This document shows, piece after piece, positions 16,930 to 26,017 of a stretch of DNA of 64,000 nt (the stretch's first letter is position 1; each line of letters begins with the position of its first letter). The stretch spans positions 89,464 through 153,463 of the forward strand of contig DAHUYQ010000046.1 in assembly GCA_027315115.1 (NCBI GenBank). Direction: 5' to 3'. The position numbers were made by a program, and so were the translations under genes. This DNA comes from Solirubrobacterales bacterium (lineage in GTDB: Bacteria > Actinomycetota > Thermoleophilia > Solirubrobacterales > Solirubrobacteraceae). The notes under the pieces are model-generated. The model had not been told where the DNA came from. It saw only the letters and a list, made by a program, of their open reading frames with translations, and made no database searches.

Positions 16930-16957
16930 TTGACATATATGGATTGAACTCTAAAGT
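16930..16957 (+). promoter_or_regulatory. Probable promoter for the MMPL gene
   Basis: TTGACA (16930-16935) is a perfect -35 box, followed after 16 bp by TAAAGT (16952-16957), a 4/6 match to -10. The surrounding ~45 bases are the most AT-rich stretch of this region. A MarR site probably overlaps it, but no clear palindrome is visible. Confidence 0.55.
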
Positions 16958-17004
16958 ATTTTATCCCCAAAGCAAACTGGCCTCGCGGACGAAGAGGAGA
17001 ACCG

Positions 17005-19218
17005 ATGCTCGCGCTTGCCCGCTGGTGCGTTGCGCACCGTCGTCGTGTCGTAGTCATCTGGATAGTGATCGCAATCGCGGTCAACGTGCTCGCTCAGGCG
17101 GCCGGACGCGACTACGCCAACAACTTCTCGCTGCCCGGCACGCAGGCACAGCGGGCCCTGGACCTGCTGCAACAGAAGTTCCCCAGCCAGAGCGGTGACC
17201 TCGACCAGATCGTCTGGCACACCGGCAGTGGTACCGTCGACGCCCCGCGAGTCAAGGCCGAAATCGAGCCGCTGCTCGCCAAGGTCAGCCGCCTGCCCCA
17301 CGTGGTGGGCGTGGTCAGCCCCTACTCGCCGGCCGGCGCCAACCAGATCTCCAAGGACCGGCGCACAGCGTTTGCGAGCGTCAGCTACGACAAGCGCGCC
17401 AACCTGCTGCCTCACAGCACCGGCAAGGAACTGCTGGCCGCGATCCAGTCCGTCCACGCCCCTGGCCTGAAGATCGCCGCCGGCGGGCAGGTGGTCGAGC
17501 AGGCCGAGCAGAGTGGCGTGGGCTTCGCGACCGCCGTCGGCGTGATCGCGGCGATGGTCGTGCTGCTGCTGACCTTCGGCTCGCTGCTGACCGCGGGCAT
17601 GCCGCTCATCACCGCCGGCCTGGGACTGATCATCGGCGTGGCCGGGATCGGACTGTTGACGCACGTGATCAGCACGACCAACATCGCGCCCGAGGTCGCG
17701 CTGATGATCGGCCTCGGAGTCGGAGTCGACTACGCGCTCTTCGTCGTCACCCGCTTCCGACAGGCCTACGCCTCCCGCGAGGGCGACGTGCAGGCGGCGG
17801 TGCTGGAGGCGATGGACACCTCCGGACGCGCGATCGTGCTGGCCGGCTGCACCGTGATCATCGCCTTGCTGGGGATGTTCACGGTGGGAGTGGCGTTCTT
17901 GAACGGCATCGCTGTCGCCGCGGCGATCACGGTCGCGCTCGTGCTGCTGGCCTCTCTGACGGTGCTCCCGGCGCTGCTCTCGCGCTTCGGCGAGAAGGTG
18001 GCACGTGGCGGCCGGCGCGCGCAGCGGCGCCAGGAGATCCGCCACGACGGCGACGAGCGCTCGCTCTGGCGCCGCTGGTCGGCCGGCGTTCAGCGCCATC
18101 CCTGGCTCGCCCTGAGCTCCTCGCTGGCGGTGATGCTCGCCGTGGCCGCCCCGCTGATGGCCATGCGCCTGGACAGCAGCGATGCCTCCAACGATCCGCC
18201 CTCGCACAGCAGCTACCAGGCATACGAGATGCTGGCGACCGGGTTCGGCCAGGGCTTCAACGGGCCGCTCTCGGTCGTCGTGGAGCTGCCGAGCGACAAC
18301 CACGCCACGGCGCTCGCGCGACTGCGCGAGCGGATCGCGGGCACGCCGGACGTCGCGGCCGTGCTGCCGGCACGCCTGAGCCCGTCGGGCGACACCGCGG
18401 TGATCAGGGTCTATCCACGCTCGGCGCCGGAGGCGCTCGCGACCACCGAACTGGTCAACCGACTGCGCTCGAATGTGCTCCCGCCGGTTGAGCGCGCGAC
18501 CGGTACGCGGGTGCTGATCGGCGGCTTCACAGCCGGCTCGATCGACTTCTCGCGCGTGCTCGCCGAAAAGCTGCCGCTGTTCATCGCTGTGGTCGTGGCG
18601 CTCTCGGCGCTGCTGCTGCTCGTGATCTTCCGCTCGCTGGTGATCCCGATCCAGGCCGCGGTCATGAACCTGCTCTCGATCGGCGGCGCGCTGGGCGTGC
18701 TGACCGCGATCTTCCAATGGGGGTGGGGCAGCAGCCTGCTGGGCGTGCACGGCGGACCGATCGAACCCTGGCTGCCGGTGTTCATGTTCGCGATCGTCTT
18801 CGGCCTCTCGATGGACTACGAGGTGTTCCTGATCTCGCGCGTGCACGAGGAGTGGACGCGCACCCGCAACCCTTCTCGGGCGGTGCTCGACGGGCTCTCC
18901 TTCACCGGCCGGGTGATCACGGCCGCCGCCGCGATCATGATCCTGGTCTTCCTCTCCTTCGTGCTCGGCGACGAACGCGCGATCAAGGAGTTCGGCCTCG
19001 GCCTCGCCGCGGCGGTCGCCTTGGACGCGGTCGTGATCCGCTGCCTGATGCTGCCGGCCGTCCTGCAGCTCCTCGGGAAGGCGACGTGGTGGATGCCCAG
19101 GTGGCTGGACGCGGCGCTGCCGCGTGTGAGCATCGAGGGCTCGCTGGGGCAGGTGCCGGCAGACGCGCAGCCGCTGGAGCCACGAGCGGAGCAAGAGCCG
19201 GCGGGCAGCCGCGAGTAG
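17005..19218 (+). CDS. MMPL-family RND transporter
   Basis: A 737-residue inner-membrane RND protein of the MMPL family, which exports lipids, siderophores or lipophilic compounds using the proton gradient. Two homologous halves are visible. Each has one N-terminal transmembrane helix and a periplasmic loop followed by a five-helix bundle: half one has FLTM-like helices around residues 175-330, with the proton-relay motif GLGVGVDYALFVVTRFR; half two has GLSMDYEVFLISRVHEEW. AGAGGAG lies just upstream of ATG 17005. The divergent MarR gene suggests ligand-induced expression. No accessory gene is adjacent, so the cargo is unknown. Confidence 0.92.
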   Translation: MLALARWCVAHRRRVVVIWIVIAIAVNVLAQAAGRDYANNFSLPGTQAQRALDLLQQKFPSQSGDLDQIVWHTGSGTVDAPRVKAEIEPLLAKVSRLPHVVGVVSPYSPAGANQISKDRRTAFASVSYDKRANLLPHSTGKELLAAIQSVHAPGLKIAAGGQVVEQAEQSGVGFATAVGVIAAMVVLLLTFGSLLTAGMPLITAGLGLIIGVAGIGLLTHVISTTNIAPEVALMIGLGVGVDYALFVVTRFRQAYASREGDVQAAVLEAMDTSGRAIVLAGCTVIIALLGMFTVGVAFLNGIAVAAAITVALVLLASLTVLPALLSRFGEKVARGGRRAQRRQEIRHDGDERSLWRRWSAGVQRHPWLALSSSLAVMLAVAAPLMAMRLDSSDASNDPPSHSSYQAYEMLATGFGQGFNGPLSVVVELPSDNHATALARLRERIAGTPDVAAVLPARLSPSGDTAVIRVYPRSAPEALATTELVNRLRSNVLPPVERATGTRVLIGGFTAGSIDFSRVLAEKLPLFIAVVVALSALLLLVIFRSLVIPIQAAVMNLLSIGGALGVLTAIFQWGWGSSLLGVHGGPIEPWLPVFMFAIVFGLSMDYEVFLISRVHEEWTRTRNPSRAVLDGLSFTGRVITAAAAIMILVFLSFVLGDERAIKEFGLGLAAAVALDAVVIRCLMLPAVLQLLGKATWWMPRWLDAALPRVSIEGSLGQVPADAQPLEPRAEQEPAGSRE

Positions 19219-19224
19219 GCTCAG

Positions 19225-19253
19225 GCGGCTCGCGCCGCGTCAGCGCGAGCCGC
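19225..19253. terminator. Bidirectional hairpin between MMPL and higA
   Basis: A perfect 11-bp stem, GCGGCTCGCGC / GCGCGAGCCGC, with a 7-base loop sits between convergent stops at 19218 and 19259. No T-tract follows, so Rho-independent efficiency is uncertain. Confidence 0.6.
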
Positions 19254-19258
19254 AGCGC

Positions 19259-19654
19259 TTAGCCTGGAGCGGTCGCCAAGAGGATCGACGCCGCGTCGGC
19301 CTGGTGGGCGACGATCGCGTTCCTCGCCTTGGCGCCGGCGCTGAGCAGCTTCGGCTCGCGCCGACGCGGATGAATGTCGATCGCGAACTCGATGTCAAGC
19401 GTCTCAGCGATCCGCGCAAGCGTGTCGATTGTGGGGTTGTGCGCCCCGGCCTCCAGCCGCGCCAATTGCGGCTGCGTCATCCCCAGCAGGCGCGCGAGCG
19501 TACGCTGCGAAAGCTCATGCTTCGCCCGATAGCTGACCACCTCAAGCGCCACTGCCCTCGCGAAGGCGGTGCGGTCCCACTCAGACCGAAACTCCGGGTC
19601 GCGCAGATCGGCCTCAAGCACGTCTGCGCTCGTCTTCATCTCACTGATCTTCAT
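19259..19654 (-). CDS. higA: HTH antitoxin, HigA-like (XRE family)
   Basis: A 131-residue protein with a Cro/C1-type helix-turn-helix: LSQRTLARLLGMTQPQLARLE followed by NPTIDTLARIAETL. An N-terminal MKISEMKTSADVLEADLRDP segment and a C-terminal tail probably contact the toxin. ATG 19654 has a strong AAGGAG site 6 bases upstream. The gene lies 55 bases downstream of the HigB-like toxin, the toxin-first order typical of higBA. The gap contains CATGT (19685-19689) and ACATG (19698-19702), a possible HigA operator. Confidence 0.82.
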   Translation of the reverse strand: MKISEMKTSADVLEADLRDPEFRSEWDRTAFARAVALEVVSYRAKHELSQRTLARLLGMTQPQLARLEAGAHNPTIDTLARIAETLDIEFAIDIHPRRREPKLLSAGAKARNAIVAHQADAASILLATAPG

Positions 19655-19709
19655 CGCAATCTCCTTGCCAGAAAGGATAGCAAGCATGTTATCGACGACA
19701 TGGCAGGCG

Positions 19710-20039
19710 TCACGGCTGCAGCTCGTCTGAACGCCGCTGCGCCTTGCGCACGGCCTCACCAAACCCCCGCTTGTCAATCTGCGACTCCGGTGCTACGGCC
19801 AGCACGACGAAGGTGTCCGATTGCACGGCCCTGTAGATCGGCCTCCAGCGGCTTCGTCCCGCGCGCGGCCGCAACTCGCGCAGACCCGCGCCCGCCGCCC
19901 GCTTGATCGCGCTGCTATGTGGAGCACCGAGCCGAGGCCCCATCGCTTCGAGCTTCTCCCGGGCGTGCTGAATCGCGACCCGCTCGGCGGCGTCTCCTAT
20001 CGCCGCATATTCCGACTCGGCGCCTGGATGCCAGATCAC
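19710..20039 (-). CDS. higB: HigB/RelE-type toxin (Gp49-like)
   Basis: A 109-residue RelE/HigB-fold protein: VIWHPGAESEYAAIGDAAE, a basic middle, RELRPRAGRSRWRPIYRA, then TFVVLAVAPESQIDKRGFGE and a basic C-terminal helix. Such toxins cleave mRNA on the ribosome; the Arg/Lys-rich surface fits. I prefer GTG 20039; an upstream ATG at 20126 would add 29 residues that do not look like protein. An inverted repeat, ACCCAT (20117-20122) / ATGGGT (20133-20138), lies upstream and could be the operator. Neighbours are unrelated. Confidence 0.78.
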   Translation of the reverse strand: MIWHPGAESEYAAIGDAAERVAIQHAREKLEAMGPRLGAPHSSAIKRAAGAGLRELRPRAGRSRWRPIYRAVQSDTFVVLAVAPESQIDKRGFGEAVRKAQRRSDELQP

Positions 20040-20116
20040 GTGGTACGAGGCGCCCGAGCTCGCAGCACGACGCTGGCAGCAGTTCGCTGAACGCTGTGAT
20101 TCACGTGGCTTTCCGA

Positions 20117-20138
20117 ACCCATGCACCCAAGAATGGGT
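20117..20138 (-). promoter_or_regulatory. Candidate higBA operator
   Basis: ACCCAT and ATGGGT form a perfect 6-bp inverted repeat with a 10-base spacer, about 80 bases upstream of the preferred higB start. Confidence 0.35.
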
Positions 20139-20172
20139 ACCAGCAGGTTGGGATGTTTCTCTCTCTCTCTCC

Positions 20173-20192
20173 GCGGGCGCGCTAGCGCCCGC
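20173..20192 (-). terminator. Hairpin at the 3' end of the enoyl-CoA hydratase gene
   Basis: An 8-bp stem, GCGGGCGC / GCGCCCGC, closes on a GCTA loop that contains the gene's stop codon. It is followed on the minus strand by an AG-repeat rather than a T-tract. Confidence 0.35.
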
Positions 20193-20997
20193 TCCAGTCC
20201 GGCGGGCGCTTCTCGGCGAAGGCCTTGGAGCCCTCGATGGCGTCCTGCGAGCTGAAGACCGGAGCGCTGATCTCCTCCTGCCGATCCCACATCTCCTGAG
20301 CGGACCAGTCGTACTGCTGCTCGACGATGCGCTTGGAGGCGATCAGCGAGAGCGGTGCGCCGGTGGCGATCTGCTCGGCCCACTCCAGTGCGACAGCCGC
20401 CGCCGCGCCCTCGTCGGCCAGGCGGTTGACCAGACCGAGCTCGTGGCCGCGCTCGGCGGAGATCGGCTCCCCGGTGAGAGCCAGCTCGAGGGCAAGGTGG
20501 TAGGGAATCCGGCGCGGCAGGCGCAGCAGGCCGCCGCCGGCCGCCACGAGCCCTCGCTTGACCTCCGGGATGCCCAGTCGCGCACCCCTGGCGGCAACGA
20601 TCAGATCGCAGGCGAGCGCCACCTCCAGGCCGCCGGCGAGCGCGAAGCCCTCGATCGCCGCGATCAGAGGCTTCTCGGGTCCGCGGCGCACGATGCCGGC
20701 GAAGCCGCGCTCGCCCACCCACGGACGCTCTCCGCTCACGAACGCCTTCAAGTCCATCCCCGCGCAGAAGCCCTTGCCGGCCCCGGTGAGCACTCCCACG
20801 ACCAGCTCATCGTCGGCGTCGAGCAGATCGAGCGCGGCCGCGACCCCTTCGGCCAGCGGCAGGTTCACGGCGTTGCGCGCCTGCGGCCGGTTGAGGGTGA
20901 TCAGCAGCGTCTTGCCGCGCCGCTGGGTCAGCACCTCCGGCTGCTGCGCATCTGCCTGGGACGCTGCTTGGACGGAAGTCACGGGCTGATCGCTCAC
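20182..20997 (-). CDS. Enoyl-CoA hydratase/isomerase (crotonase family)
   Basis: A 271-residue crotonase. The oxyanion-hole segments are GAGKGFCAGMDLKAF and IEGFALAGGLEVALACDLIV. The catalytic Glu pair of bona fide hydratases is only partly kept: IPEVKRGLVAAGGGLLRLPR has Glu at the second position and the first position is Ala/Gly-rich, so isomerase or other crotonase chemistry is possible. The C-terminus ends EGSKAFAEKRPPDWSGR, typical of fatty-acid or aromatic catabolism members. Start is GTG 20997. No beta-oxidation partner is adjacent. Confidence 0.88.
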   Translation of the reverse strand: MSDQPVTSVQAASQADAQQPEVLTQRRGKTLLITLNRPQARNAVNLPLAEGVAAALDLLDADDELVVGVLTGAGKGFCAGMDLKAFVSGERPWVGERGFAGIVRRGPEKPLIAAIEGFALAGGLEVALACDLIVAARGARLGIPEVKRGLVAAGGGLLRLPRRIPYHLALELALTGEPISAERGHELGLVNRLADEGAAAAVALEWAEQIATGAPLSLIASKRIVEQQYDWSAQEMWDRQEEISAPVFSSQDAIEGSKAFAEKRPPDWSGR

Positions 20998-21090
20998 GCG
21001 CCTCAGCCTACCGGTTCAGCCGTCGGCTTGACATTCTGAGGCCACTCACATCACAACAGGTCAATCGCTTCGGCGAGATCCACCGTCGCG

Positions 21091-21780
21091 TCAGGGCGCG
21101 AACAGCGTGAGATCCGGCTCGCGTTCGCCTCGCAGCACCTGGAGATCCACCTCCACGCAGTCGATCCCGCGCGCCTGCGCGAGCACGCGCGCCTGAGGCT
21201 TGATCTGCTGTGCGGCCAGCACCCCGCGGCAGGAGGCGAAGGCGGGATCAAGCTGGATGCGCTCCAGGTAGCGCGCGAGCTGCTCGACCGCATCGATCGT
21301 GGCGATCCGCTTGATCTCCACAGCGACCCAGTCCTCCTGTGCGTCCCTGCACATCAGATCGACCGGGCCGATGTCGGTCGGCCACTCCCTGCGCACCAGC
21401 CGCAGTCCCTCTCCGCACCACTGCGGCTGCTCGGCGAGCAGTTCCTGGATCTCCCGCTCCACGCCCTCCTTCTCCAGCGAGCTTACGGAGTCGAGCTCGT
21501 GCTCGATGTCCGAGAGCACCTCCGAGAGCGCGATCTCGACCCGGTCCTCCTGGCGCTGCCGGCGCACGACCATCCCCGTCAGGCGTCCATCCTCGTCGCG
21601 CCGCTCCTCCAGCACAGTCGGCGGCACCATCCAGTTCAGGGGCTTGACAGCCCCGCCGCCGTCGGCCCAGACCATGAACGTGCCGTCCGCCTTGATCATC
21701 AGCAGGCGCACCGCCTCCGGCAGCGTGGTGGTCAGACGGCCGAGGTAGGAGACCTCACAGCGGGCGACGATCAAGCGCAC
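21091..21780 (-). CDS. nucS: Mismatch-specific endonuclease NucS
   Basis: A 229-residue NucS/EndoMS homologue. This enzyme recognises G-T, G-G and T-T mismatches and makes double-strand breaks; it is the basis of non-MutS mismatch repair in actinobacteria, acting with the beta clamp. The N-terminal dimerisation/DNA-binding domain includes DGTFMVWADGGGAVKPLNWM. The C-terminal RecB-like nuclease domain carries D141 (GPVDLMCRD), E155 and K157 (VAVEIKRIA). Start is GTG 21780. Its presence supports the actinobacterial assignment. Confidence 0.95.
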   Translation of the reverse strand: MRLIVARCEVSYLGRLTTTLPEAVRLLMIKADGTFMVWADGGGAVKPLNWMVPPTVLEERRDEDGRLTGMVVRRQRQEDRVEIALSEVLSDIEHELDSVSSLEKEGVEREIQELLAEQPQWCGEGLRLVRREWPTDIGPVDLMCRDAQEDWVAVEIKRIATIDAVEQLARYLERIQLDPAFASCRGVLAAQQIKPQARVLAQARGIDCVEVDLQVLRGEREPDLTLFAP

Positions 21781-21854
21781 TCCCGCACCCTACGGCCGGG
21801 CGCGGACGGCGCCGGAGGCCGCGGACGACGCGCCGCCGGGCGCGGACGCCGTCG

Positions 21855-22049
21855 CTACTGCTCGTCGGGACTCTGCGACTCGACCTCGCCGCGCAGGACC
21901 TCACTCGTCGTTCCGCTGACGGTCTGGCGGAACTCGCGCACGCCCTTGCCGAGCGCCCGCGCGACCTCGGGCAGTCGCTTGGGTCCGAGCACCAGCAGCG
22001 CGATCACGCCGACGAACAGCAGGTGGACTGGGCTCTCGATGCCGGTCAC
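21855..22049 (-). CDS. tatA: Twin-arginine translocase subunit TatA
   Basis: A 64-residue TatA/B-type protein. One N-terminal transmembrane helix (HLLFVGVIALLVLGPKRLPE) leads into the conserved hinge and an amphipathic helix (VARALGKGVREFRQTVSG), then a short acidic tail. TatA forms the pore for folded twin-arginine substrates. I chose GTG 22049, giving VTGIESPVHLLF, the family's usual N-terminus. No tatC is adjacent. Confidence 0.85.
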   Translation of the reverse strand: MTGIESPVHLLFVGVIALLVLGPKRLPEVARALGKGVREFRQTVSGTTSEVLRGEVESQSPDEQ

Positions 22050-22139
22050 TCTGAGAACAGATGGTAGTAGCCATCGCGCGCCGCCGCCGCCACCCGCGGT
22101 GTCGCGTCTGACGCCGCCGCCACCCTTAGTCTGCACGCG

Positions 22140-22823
22140 GTGGCAAGGCAGGAGATCAGACAGGGCGGGGCCAGATACCCGCCGCCGGCTACCTCCGAGC
22201 CGTTCTGGCCGGTGCAGCTCACGATCCTCGTTGCGATCGCGCTGCAATTGCTCCTGCCGCAGAAGCTGAACGCCGGTCCGCACTGGCTGATCCCCTCGCT
22301 GGAGGGCGTGCTGCTGATCGGCATGTTCTTCGCCACCCCGCGCGAGCTGGAGGGAGAGCATCCGGTGCGCAGGACTATGGCGATCGGACTGACCGCCTTT
22401 GTGAGCGCCGCCAACGTCTACTCGCTGGCGGCGCTCACGCACTTCCTGCTGCACAGCAAAGTCAGCAATGGCCAGGAGCTGATCGCCGCAGGAGTGCTGA
22501 TCTGGCTGACCAACTTCCTGATCTTCGGGCTCTGGTACTGGGAGCTGGACCGAGGAGGGCCCGGCAAGCGCGCGGCCGGCATCGACGGGCCGCCCGACTT
22601 CCTGTTCCCGCAGATGAGCGACGACACGATCGAGCCGCGCGACTGGCGGCCCAAGCTCATCGACTACCTCTACGTGTCGCTGACCAACGCGACCGCCTTC
22701 TCCCCCACCGACACCATGCCCCTCACCGGCCTGGCCAAGACAGTGATGGGCTTTCAGTCGCTGGTCTCGCTGGTGACGATCGGTCTGATCGTCTCGCGCG
22801 CGGTGAACATCCTCAGCGGCTGA
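22140..22823 (+). CDS. Multi-pass membrane protein, possibly channel-like
   Basis: A 227-residue membrane protein with about five hydrophobic segments: LTILVAIALQLLLP, IPSLEGVLLIGMFFATP, AIGLTAFVSAANVYSLAAL, ELIAAGVLIWLTNFLIFGLW and VMGFQSLVSLVTIGLIVSRA. A loop with YVSLTNATAFSPTDTMPLTG precedes the last helix and recalls a pore-loop plus helix of ion-channel-like proteins. I do not recognise a named family. Start is GTG 22140; the gene is divergent from tatA. Confidence 0.72.
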   Translation: MARQEIRQGGARYPPPATSEPFWPVQLTILVAIALQLLLPQKLNAGPHWLIPSLEGVLLIGMFFATPRELEGEHPVRRTMAIGLTAFVSAANVYSLAALTHFLLHSKVSNGQELIAAGVLIWLTNFLIFGLWYWELDRGGPGKRAAGIDGPPDFLFPQMSDDTIEPRDWRPKLIDYLYVSLTNATAFSPTDTMPLTGLAKTVMGFQSLVSLVTIGLIVSRAVNILSG

Positions 22824-22840
22824 GGCGGCCGACGCCCGAG

Positions 22841-22914
22841 CCCGCCCTAGCCCGCCGGAGCCCGCCCTAGCCCGCGAGCCCGCCGGAGCCCGAGGCCACG
22901 AACGCCCGCGGGCG
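22841..22914. repeat. GC-rich tandem repeat and palindrome at convergent 3' ends
   Basis: CCCGCCCTAGCCCGCCGGAG (22841-22860) is followed by shortened copies at 22861-22878 and 22879-22888. A perfect palindrome, CGCCCGCGGGCG, lies at 22903-22914, next to the stop of the minus-strand gene at 22916. Confidence 0.7.
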
Positions 22915-22915
22915 C

Positions 22916-24172
22916 TCAGGCCCTACTGGCAGCCACCAGCAGCCGCTGCTCCATCTCGACGGCCCTGGCCAGCAGCTCCTCCACCTCCGGGTCGGGCCTT
23001 AGCTCCAGCGCCCGGTTGCAGGCCGCGATGCACTCACCGATGCGATCCGAGCGCGCCAGCGCGTGCGCGTAGCGGCTCCAGGCCTCGGCGGAGTCGGGGT
23101 CGAGCTGGGTGGCCTGCTCGCAAGCGGAGATCTCGCCGCCGTGGTCGCCGGAGAGCGAGCGCGCGAGCGCCAGGTCGAGCAGGCCCTCGACGCTCGGAGC
23201 GATCCGCACCGCGCGTTCCAGCGCCTCTCGCGCCCCGTCGCGATCGAGCAGGCGCAGGCGCAGCCTGCCTAGTCGCTCCCAGGCCCCGGCGTCCTGCGGC
23301 CCGCACTGCGCCGCGCGGTGTGCGGCCTCCGCGGCGAGATCGATCGCGCCCATATCCTCGTAGATGCGAGCGGCGAAGCGGTGCGCCGCGGGCCGCTCCC
23401 GATCGGCTCTGGCCCAGTCGCGCACCGAGCGCGCGGCCGCATCGAGGTTGCCCGCCTGCCAGAACGCGAGCGTCATCAGCCGCAGCACCCCGACGTTGCG
23501 CGGCTCGGCGTCGCGCGCGTAGACCAGGCGCTGGGCCGCCAGCGAGTAATCGCCCTCGGCCATCGCGTGCTGGGCCGCGGTCATGAAGCGCTCGACGCGC
23601 TCGGCCGCCGGATCGGGCTTCGAGAAGTCCACGAACCGCATGCTGCCGGCGGGCACCGTGCGCACGCCGTGGCTGAATCGCACCCTCGCCCACTGCTGCA
23701 CTTCGTCATCCTGCCCGCTGAAGTAGATGCCGCTGACCGTCCCCACTCCCCACTCGGGATATGAGATGCAGCGCGCGTAGCGGTGCACGATTGAGTGGTC
23801 CGGCACGCGACTGCCGAAGGGGTCGTGCGCAGCGCGCTCCTTCGCCTCCTCGCGTGAGCGCTGCTCGTCTTCGTAGGCGCGGCGGCCGGCCTCTTCGCGC
23901 GCCTTGCGCGCGGCGGCGGCGCCCGCCCGCACGGCGTTGCGGCTCACCCGCCCGCCGCGGGAGGTCTCGGCCAGGCGCTCAAGCTGGTCTGCCGCCTCGT
24001 TGATCGCCTTCAGGTGGCGCTCGTGCTCGAACTGGCGGCCGGGCGGGGCGATGTCAGGATGCCAACGCTTGGCCATCCGCCGGCGCGCGAGCTGCACGTC
24101 GCGCTTGTCGAACGGGGGCTCCAGCTCCAGCAGGAGCATGTGCTGCTCTATGTCCAGAACCCGGGTCGCCAT
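22916..24172 (-). CDS. J-domain protein with TPR repeats
   Basis: A 418-residue protein. Residues ~10-70 form a J-domain with the HPD motif ([11 protein letters not shown]), which would stimulate a DnaK-type ATPase. A charged, Arg/Glu/Ala-rich linker (about 80-120) leads to a small domain with [14 protein letters not shown]. From about residue 190 to the end are several tetratricopeptide-like helical repeats (for example [20 protein letters not shown]). It is probably a client-selecting cochaperone, but not a DnaJ: Zn-finger and G/F regions are absent. It is divergent from ettA. Confidence 0.82.
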   Translation of the reverse strand: MATRVLDIEQHMLLLELEPPFDKRDVQLARRRMAKRWHPDIAPPGRQFEHERHLKAINEAADQLERLAETSRGGRVSRNAVRAGAAAARKAREEAGRRAYEDEQRSREEAKERAAHDPFGSRVPDHSIVHRYARCISYPEWGVGTVSGIYFSGQDDEVQQWARVRFSHGVRTVPAGSMRFVDFSKPDPAAERVERFMTAAQHAMAEGDYSLAAQRLVYARDAEPRNVGVLRLMTLAFWQAGNLDAAARSVRDWARADRERPAAHRFAARIYEDMGAIDLAAEAAHRAAQCGPQDAGAWERLGRLRLRLLDRDGAREALERAVRIAPSVEGLLDLALARSLSGDHGGEISACEQATQLDPDSAEAWSRYAHALARSDRIGECIAACNRALELRPDPEVEELLARAVEMEQRLLVAASRA

Positions 24173-24220
24173 GGCTCAGATCACGTTAGCGACCCCGCGC
24201 ATCTCCTATCCTCCAGGCCG

Positions 24221-25876
24221 ATGTCATCTCAATACGTCTTCACCATGCACCGGCTCACCAAGGTGCACCCGCCGGACAAGACGGTCCTCTCCGACGTCAC
24301 GCTGGCGTTTCTGCCTGGCGCCAAGATCGGCGTGCTCGGCTACAACGGCGCCGGCAAGTCGACGCTCTTGCGGATCATGGCCGGCCGCGACGAGGAGTTC
24401 CGCGGCGACGCGGCGCTCGCGCCCGGCGCGTCGGTCGGGATACTGGAGCAGGAGCCTCAGCTCGACGAGAGCAAGGACGTGCGCGGCAACGTGGAGGACG
24501 GGGTGGCGGAGACCAAGGCGCTGCTGGATCGCTTCAACGAGCTGGCCGCAGAATACTCCGAGGACACCGCCGACGAGTTCGCCGCCCTGCAGGCCAAGAT
24601 CGAAGCGGCGGACGCCTGGAACCTCGACACCAAGCTCGACTACGCGATGGACGCGCTGCGCCTGCCGCCGGGCGACGCGGAGGTCGGCAAGCTCTCCGGC
24701 GGCGAGCGCCGTCGCGTCGCGCTCTGCCGGCTGCTGCTGAGCGCGCCCGACCTGCTGCTTCTGGACGAGCCCACCAACCACCTGGACGCCGAGTCGGTGG
24801 CCTGGCTCGAGCGGCATCTGGCCGAGTACGCCGGCACGATCGTCGCGGTCACCCACGACCGCTACTTCCTGGACAACGTGGCCGGCTGGATCCTGGAGCT
24901 CGATCGCGGCCGGGGCATCCCCTACGAGGGCAACTACTCGGCCTGGCTGGAGCAGAAGCAGGCGCGTCTGGCGCAGGAAGAGCGCACCGAAAAGGCCCGT
25001 CAGCGCACGATCGCCTCCGAGCTTGAGTGGGTGCGCACCAACCCCAAGGGGCGGCGGACCAAGAGCAAGGCGCGCCTGGCGCGCTATGAGGAGCTGGTGG
25101 CCGAGGAGCGCAACGTCAAGCTGGACGAGGTGCAGATCCACATCCCGCCGGGGCCGCGGCTCGGGGACGTGGTGCTGCGGGCCGAGGGTCTGCGCAAGGG
25201 CTTCGGCGACCGCCTGCTGATCGACGATCTCTCCTTCGACCTGCCGCGCGCCGGGATCGTGGGCGTGATCGGCGCCAACGGGGCCGGCAAGACCACGCTC
25301 TTTCGGATGATCGTGGGCCAGGAGCAGCCGGACGCGGGCGGCATCGAGCTGGGAGAGACCGTGGAGCTGGCCTACGTGGACCAGTCGCGCGACGCGCTGG
25401 ATGCGAACAAGACCGTCTGGGAAGAGATATCCGAAGGGCTCGACCAGCTTCCGGTCGGCGAGCGGATCGTCAACTCGCGCCAGTACGTGGCGAGCTTCAA
25501 CTTCAAGGGCTCAGACCAGCAGAAGAAGGTCGGCTCGCTCTCAGGCGGCGAGCGCAACCGGCTCCACCTGGCCAAGCTGCTGCGCCGCGGCGGCAACGTG
25601 CTGCTGCTGGACGAGCCCACCAACGATCTCGACGTGGACACGCTGCGCGCGCTGGAGCAGGCGCTGCTCTCCTTCCCCGGCTGCGCGGTGATCATCTCCC
25701 ACGACCGCTGGTTCCTGGATCGCGTGGCCACCCACGTGCTGGCCTTCGAGGGCGACTCGGAGGTCATCTGGTTCGAGGGCAACTTCGAGGCCTACGAGGA
25801 GCACCGCCGCGAGCGCCTCGGCGCGGCGGCCGACAGGCCGCACCGGATCACCTACAAGCGGCTCGTGCGGGGCTGA
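24221..25876 (+). CDS. ettA: Energy-dependent translational throttle protein EttA (ABC-F)
   Basis: A 551-residue cytoplasmic ABC-F ATPase with two nucleotide-binding domains and no membrane segments. Walker A motifs are GYNGAGKST (40-48) and GANGAGKTT; signatures are [15 protein letters not shown] and [15 protein letters not shown]; Walker B motifs are [12 protein letters not shown] and [11 protein letters not shown]. The inter-domain linker includes the Arg/Lys-rich [19 protein letters not shown]. EttA binds the ribosomal E site and gates the first elongation step according to the ATP/ADP ratio. I chose ATG 24221 ([12 protein letters not shown]), which matches family N-termini; the frame runs upstream without homology. 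Confidence 0.95.
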   Translation: MSSQYVFTMHRLTKVHPPDKTVLSDVTLAFLPGAKIGVLGYNGAGKSTLLRIMAGRDEEFRGDAALAPGASVGILEQEPQLDESKDVRGNVEDGVAETKALLDRFNELAAEYSEDTADEFAALQAKIEAADAWNLDTKLDYAMDALRLPPGDAEVGKLSGGERRRVALCRLLLSAPDLLLLDEPTNHLDAESVAWLERHLAEYAGTIVAVTHDRYFLDNVAGWILELDRGRGIPYEGNYSAWLEQKQARLAQEERTEKARQRTIASELEWVRTNPKGRRTKSKARLARYEELVAEERNVKLDEVQIHIPPGPRLGDVVLRAEGLRKGFGDRLLIDDLSFDLPRAGIVGVIGANGAGKTTLFRMIVGQEQPDAGGIELGETVELAYVDQSRDALDANKTVWEEISEGLDQLPVGERIVNSRQYVASFNFKGSDQQKKVGSLSGGERNRLHLAKLLRRGGNVLLLDEPTNDLDVDTLRALEQALLSFPGCAVIISHDRWFLDRVATHVLAFEGDSEVIWFEGNFEAYEEHRRERLGAAADRPHRITYKRLVRG

Positions 25877-25925
25877 CCCGGGGTCGCGCGAGCCTGCGCT
25901 GCGCCGCCTCGCCGCCTCGCCACTT

Positions 25926-26000
25926 CGCCGATCCCTACAGGGCTGCCATAGCTTTCAAAGGATCGGCGCGCTTCCGTTGAAAGCTCCCAGACCCTCGTAG
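25926..26000. other. Interleaved inverted repeats with pseudoknot topology
   Basis: CGCCGATCC (25926-25934) pairs perfectly with GGATCGGCG (25960-25968), and AGCTTTCAA (25950-25958) pairs perfectly with TTGAAAGCT (25977-25985). The repeats cross in order A-B-A'-B'. Outside B, CTACAGGG (25935-25942) can pair with CCCTCGTAG (25992-26000) with one bulge. The element lies between the convergent 3' ends of ettA and the gene ending at 26018. Confidence 0.6.
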
Positions 26001-26017
26001 AGACCGCCGCCGCAGGC

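Noticed and set aside
16951..19194. A 747-codon minus-strand frame opposite the MMPL gene
   Set aside because: It has His/Asp/Arg/Gln-rich shadow composition, while the plus strand has a full MMPL transporter with conserved motifs.
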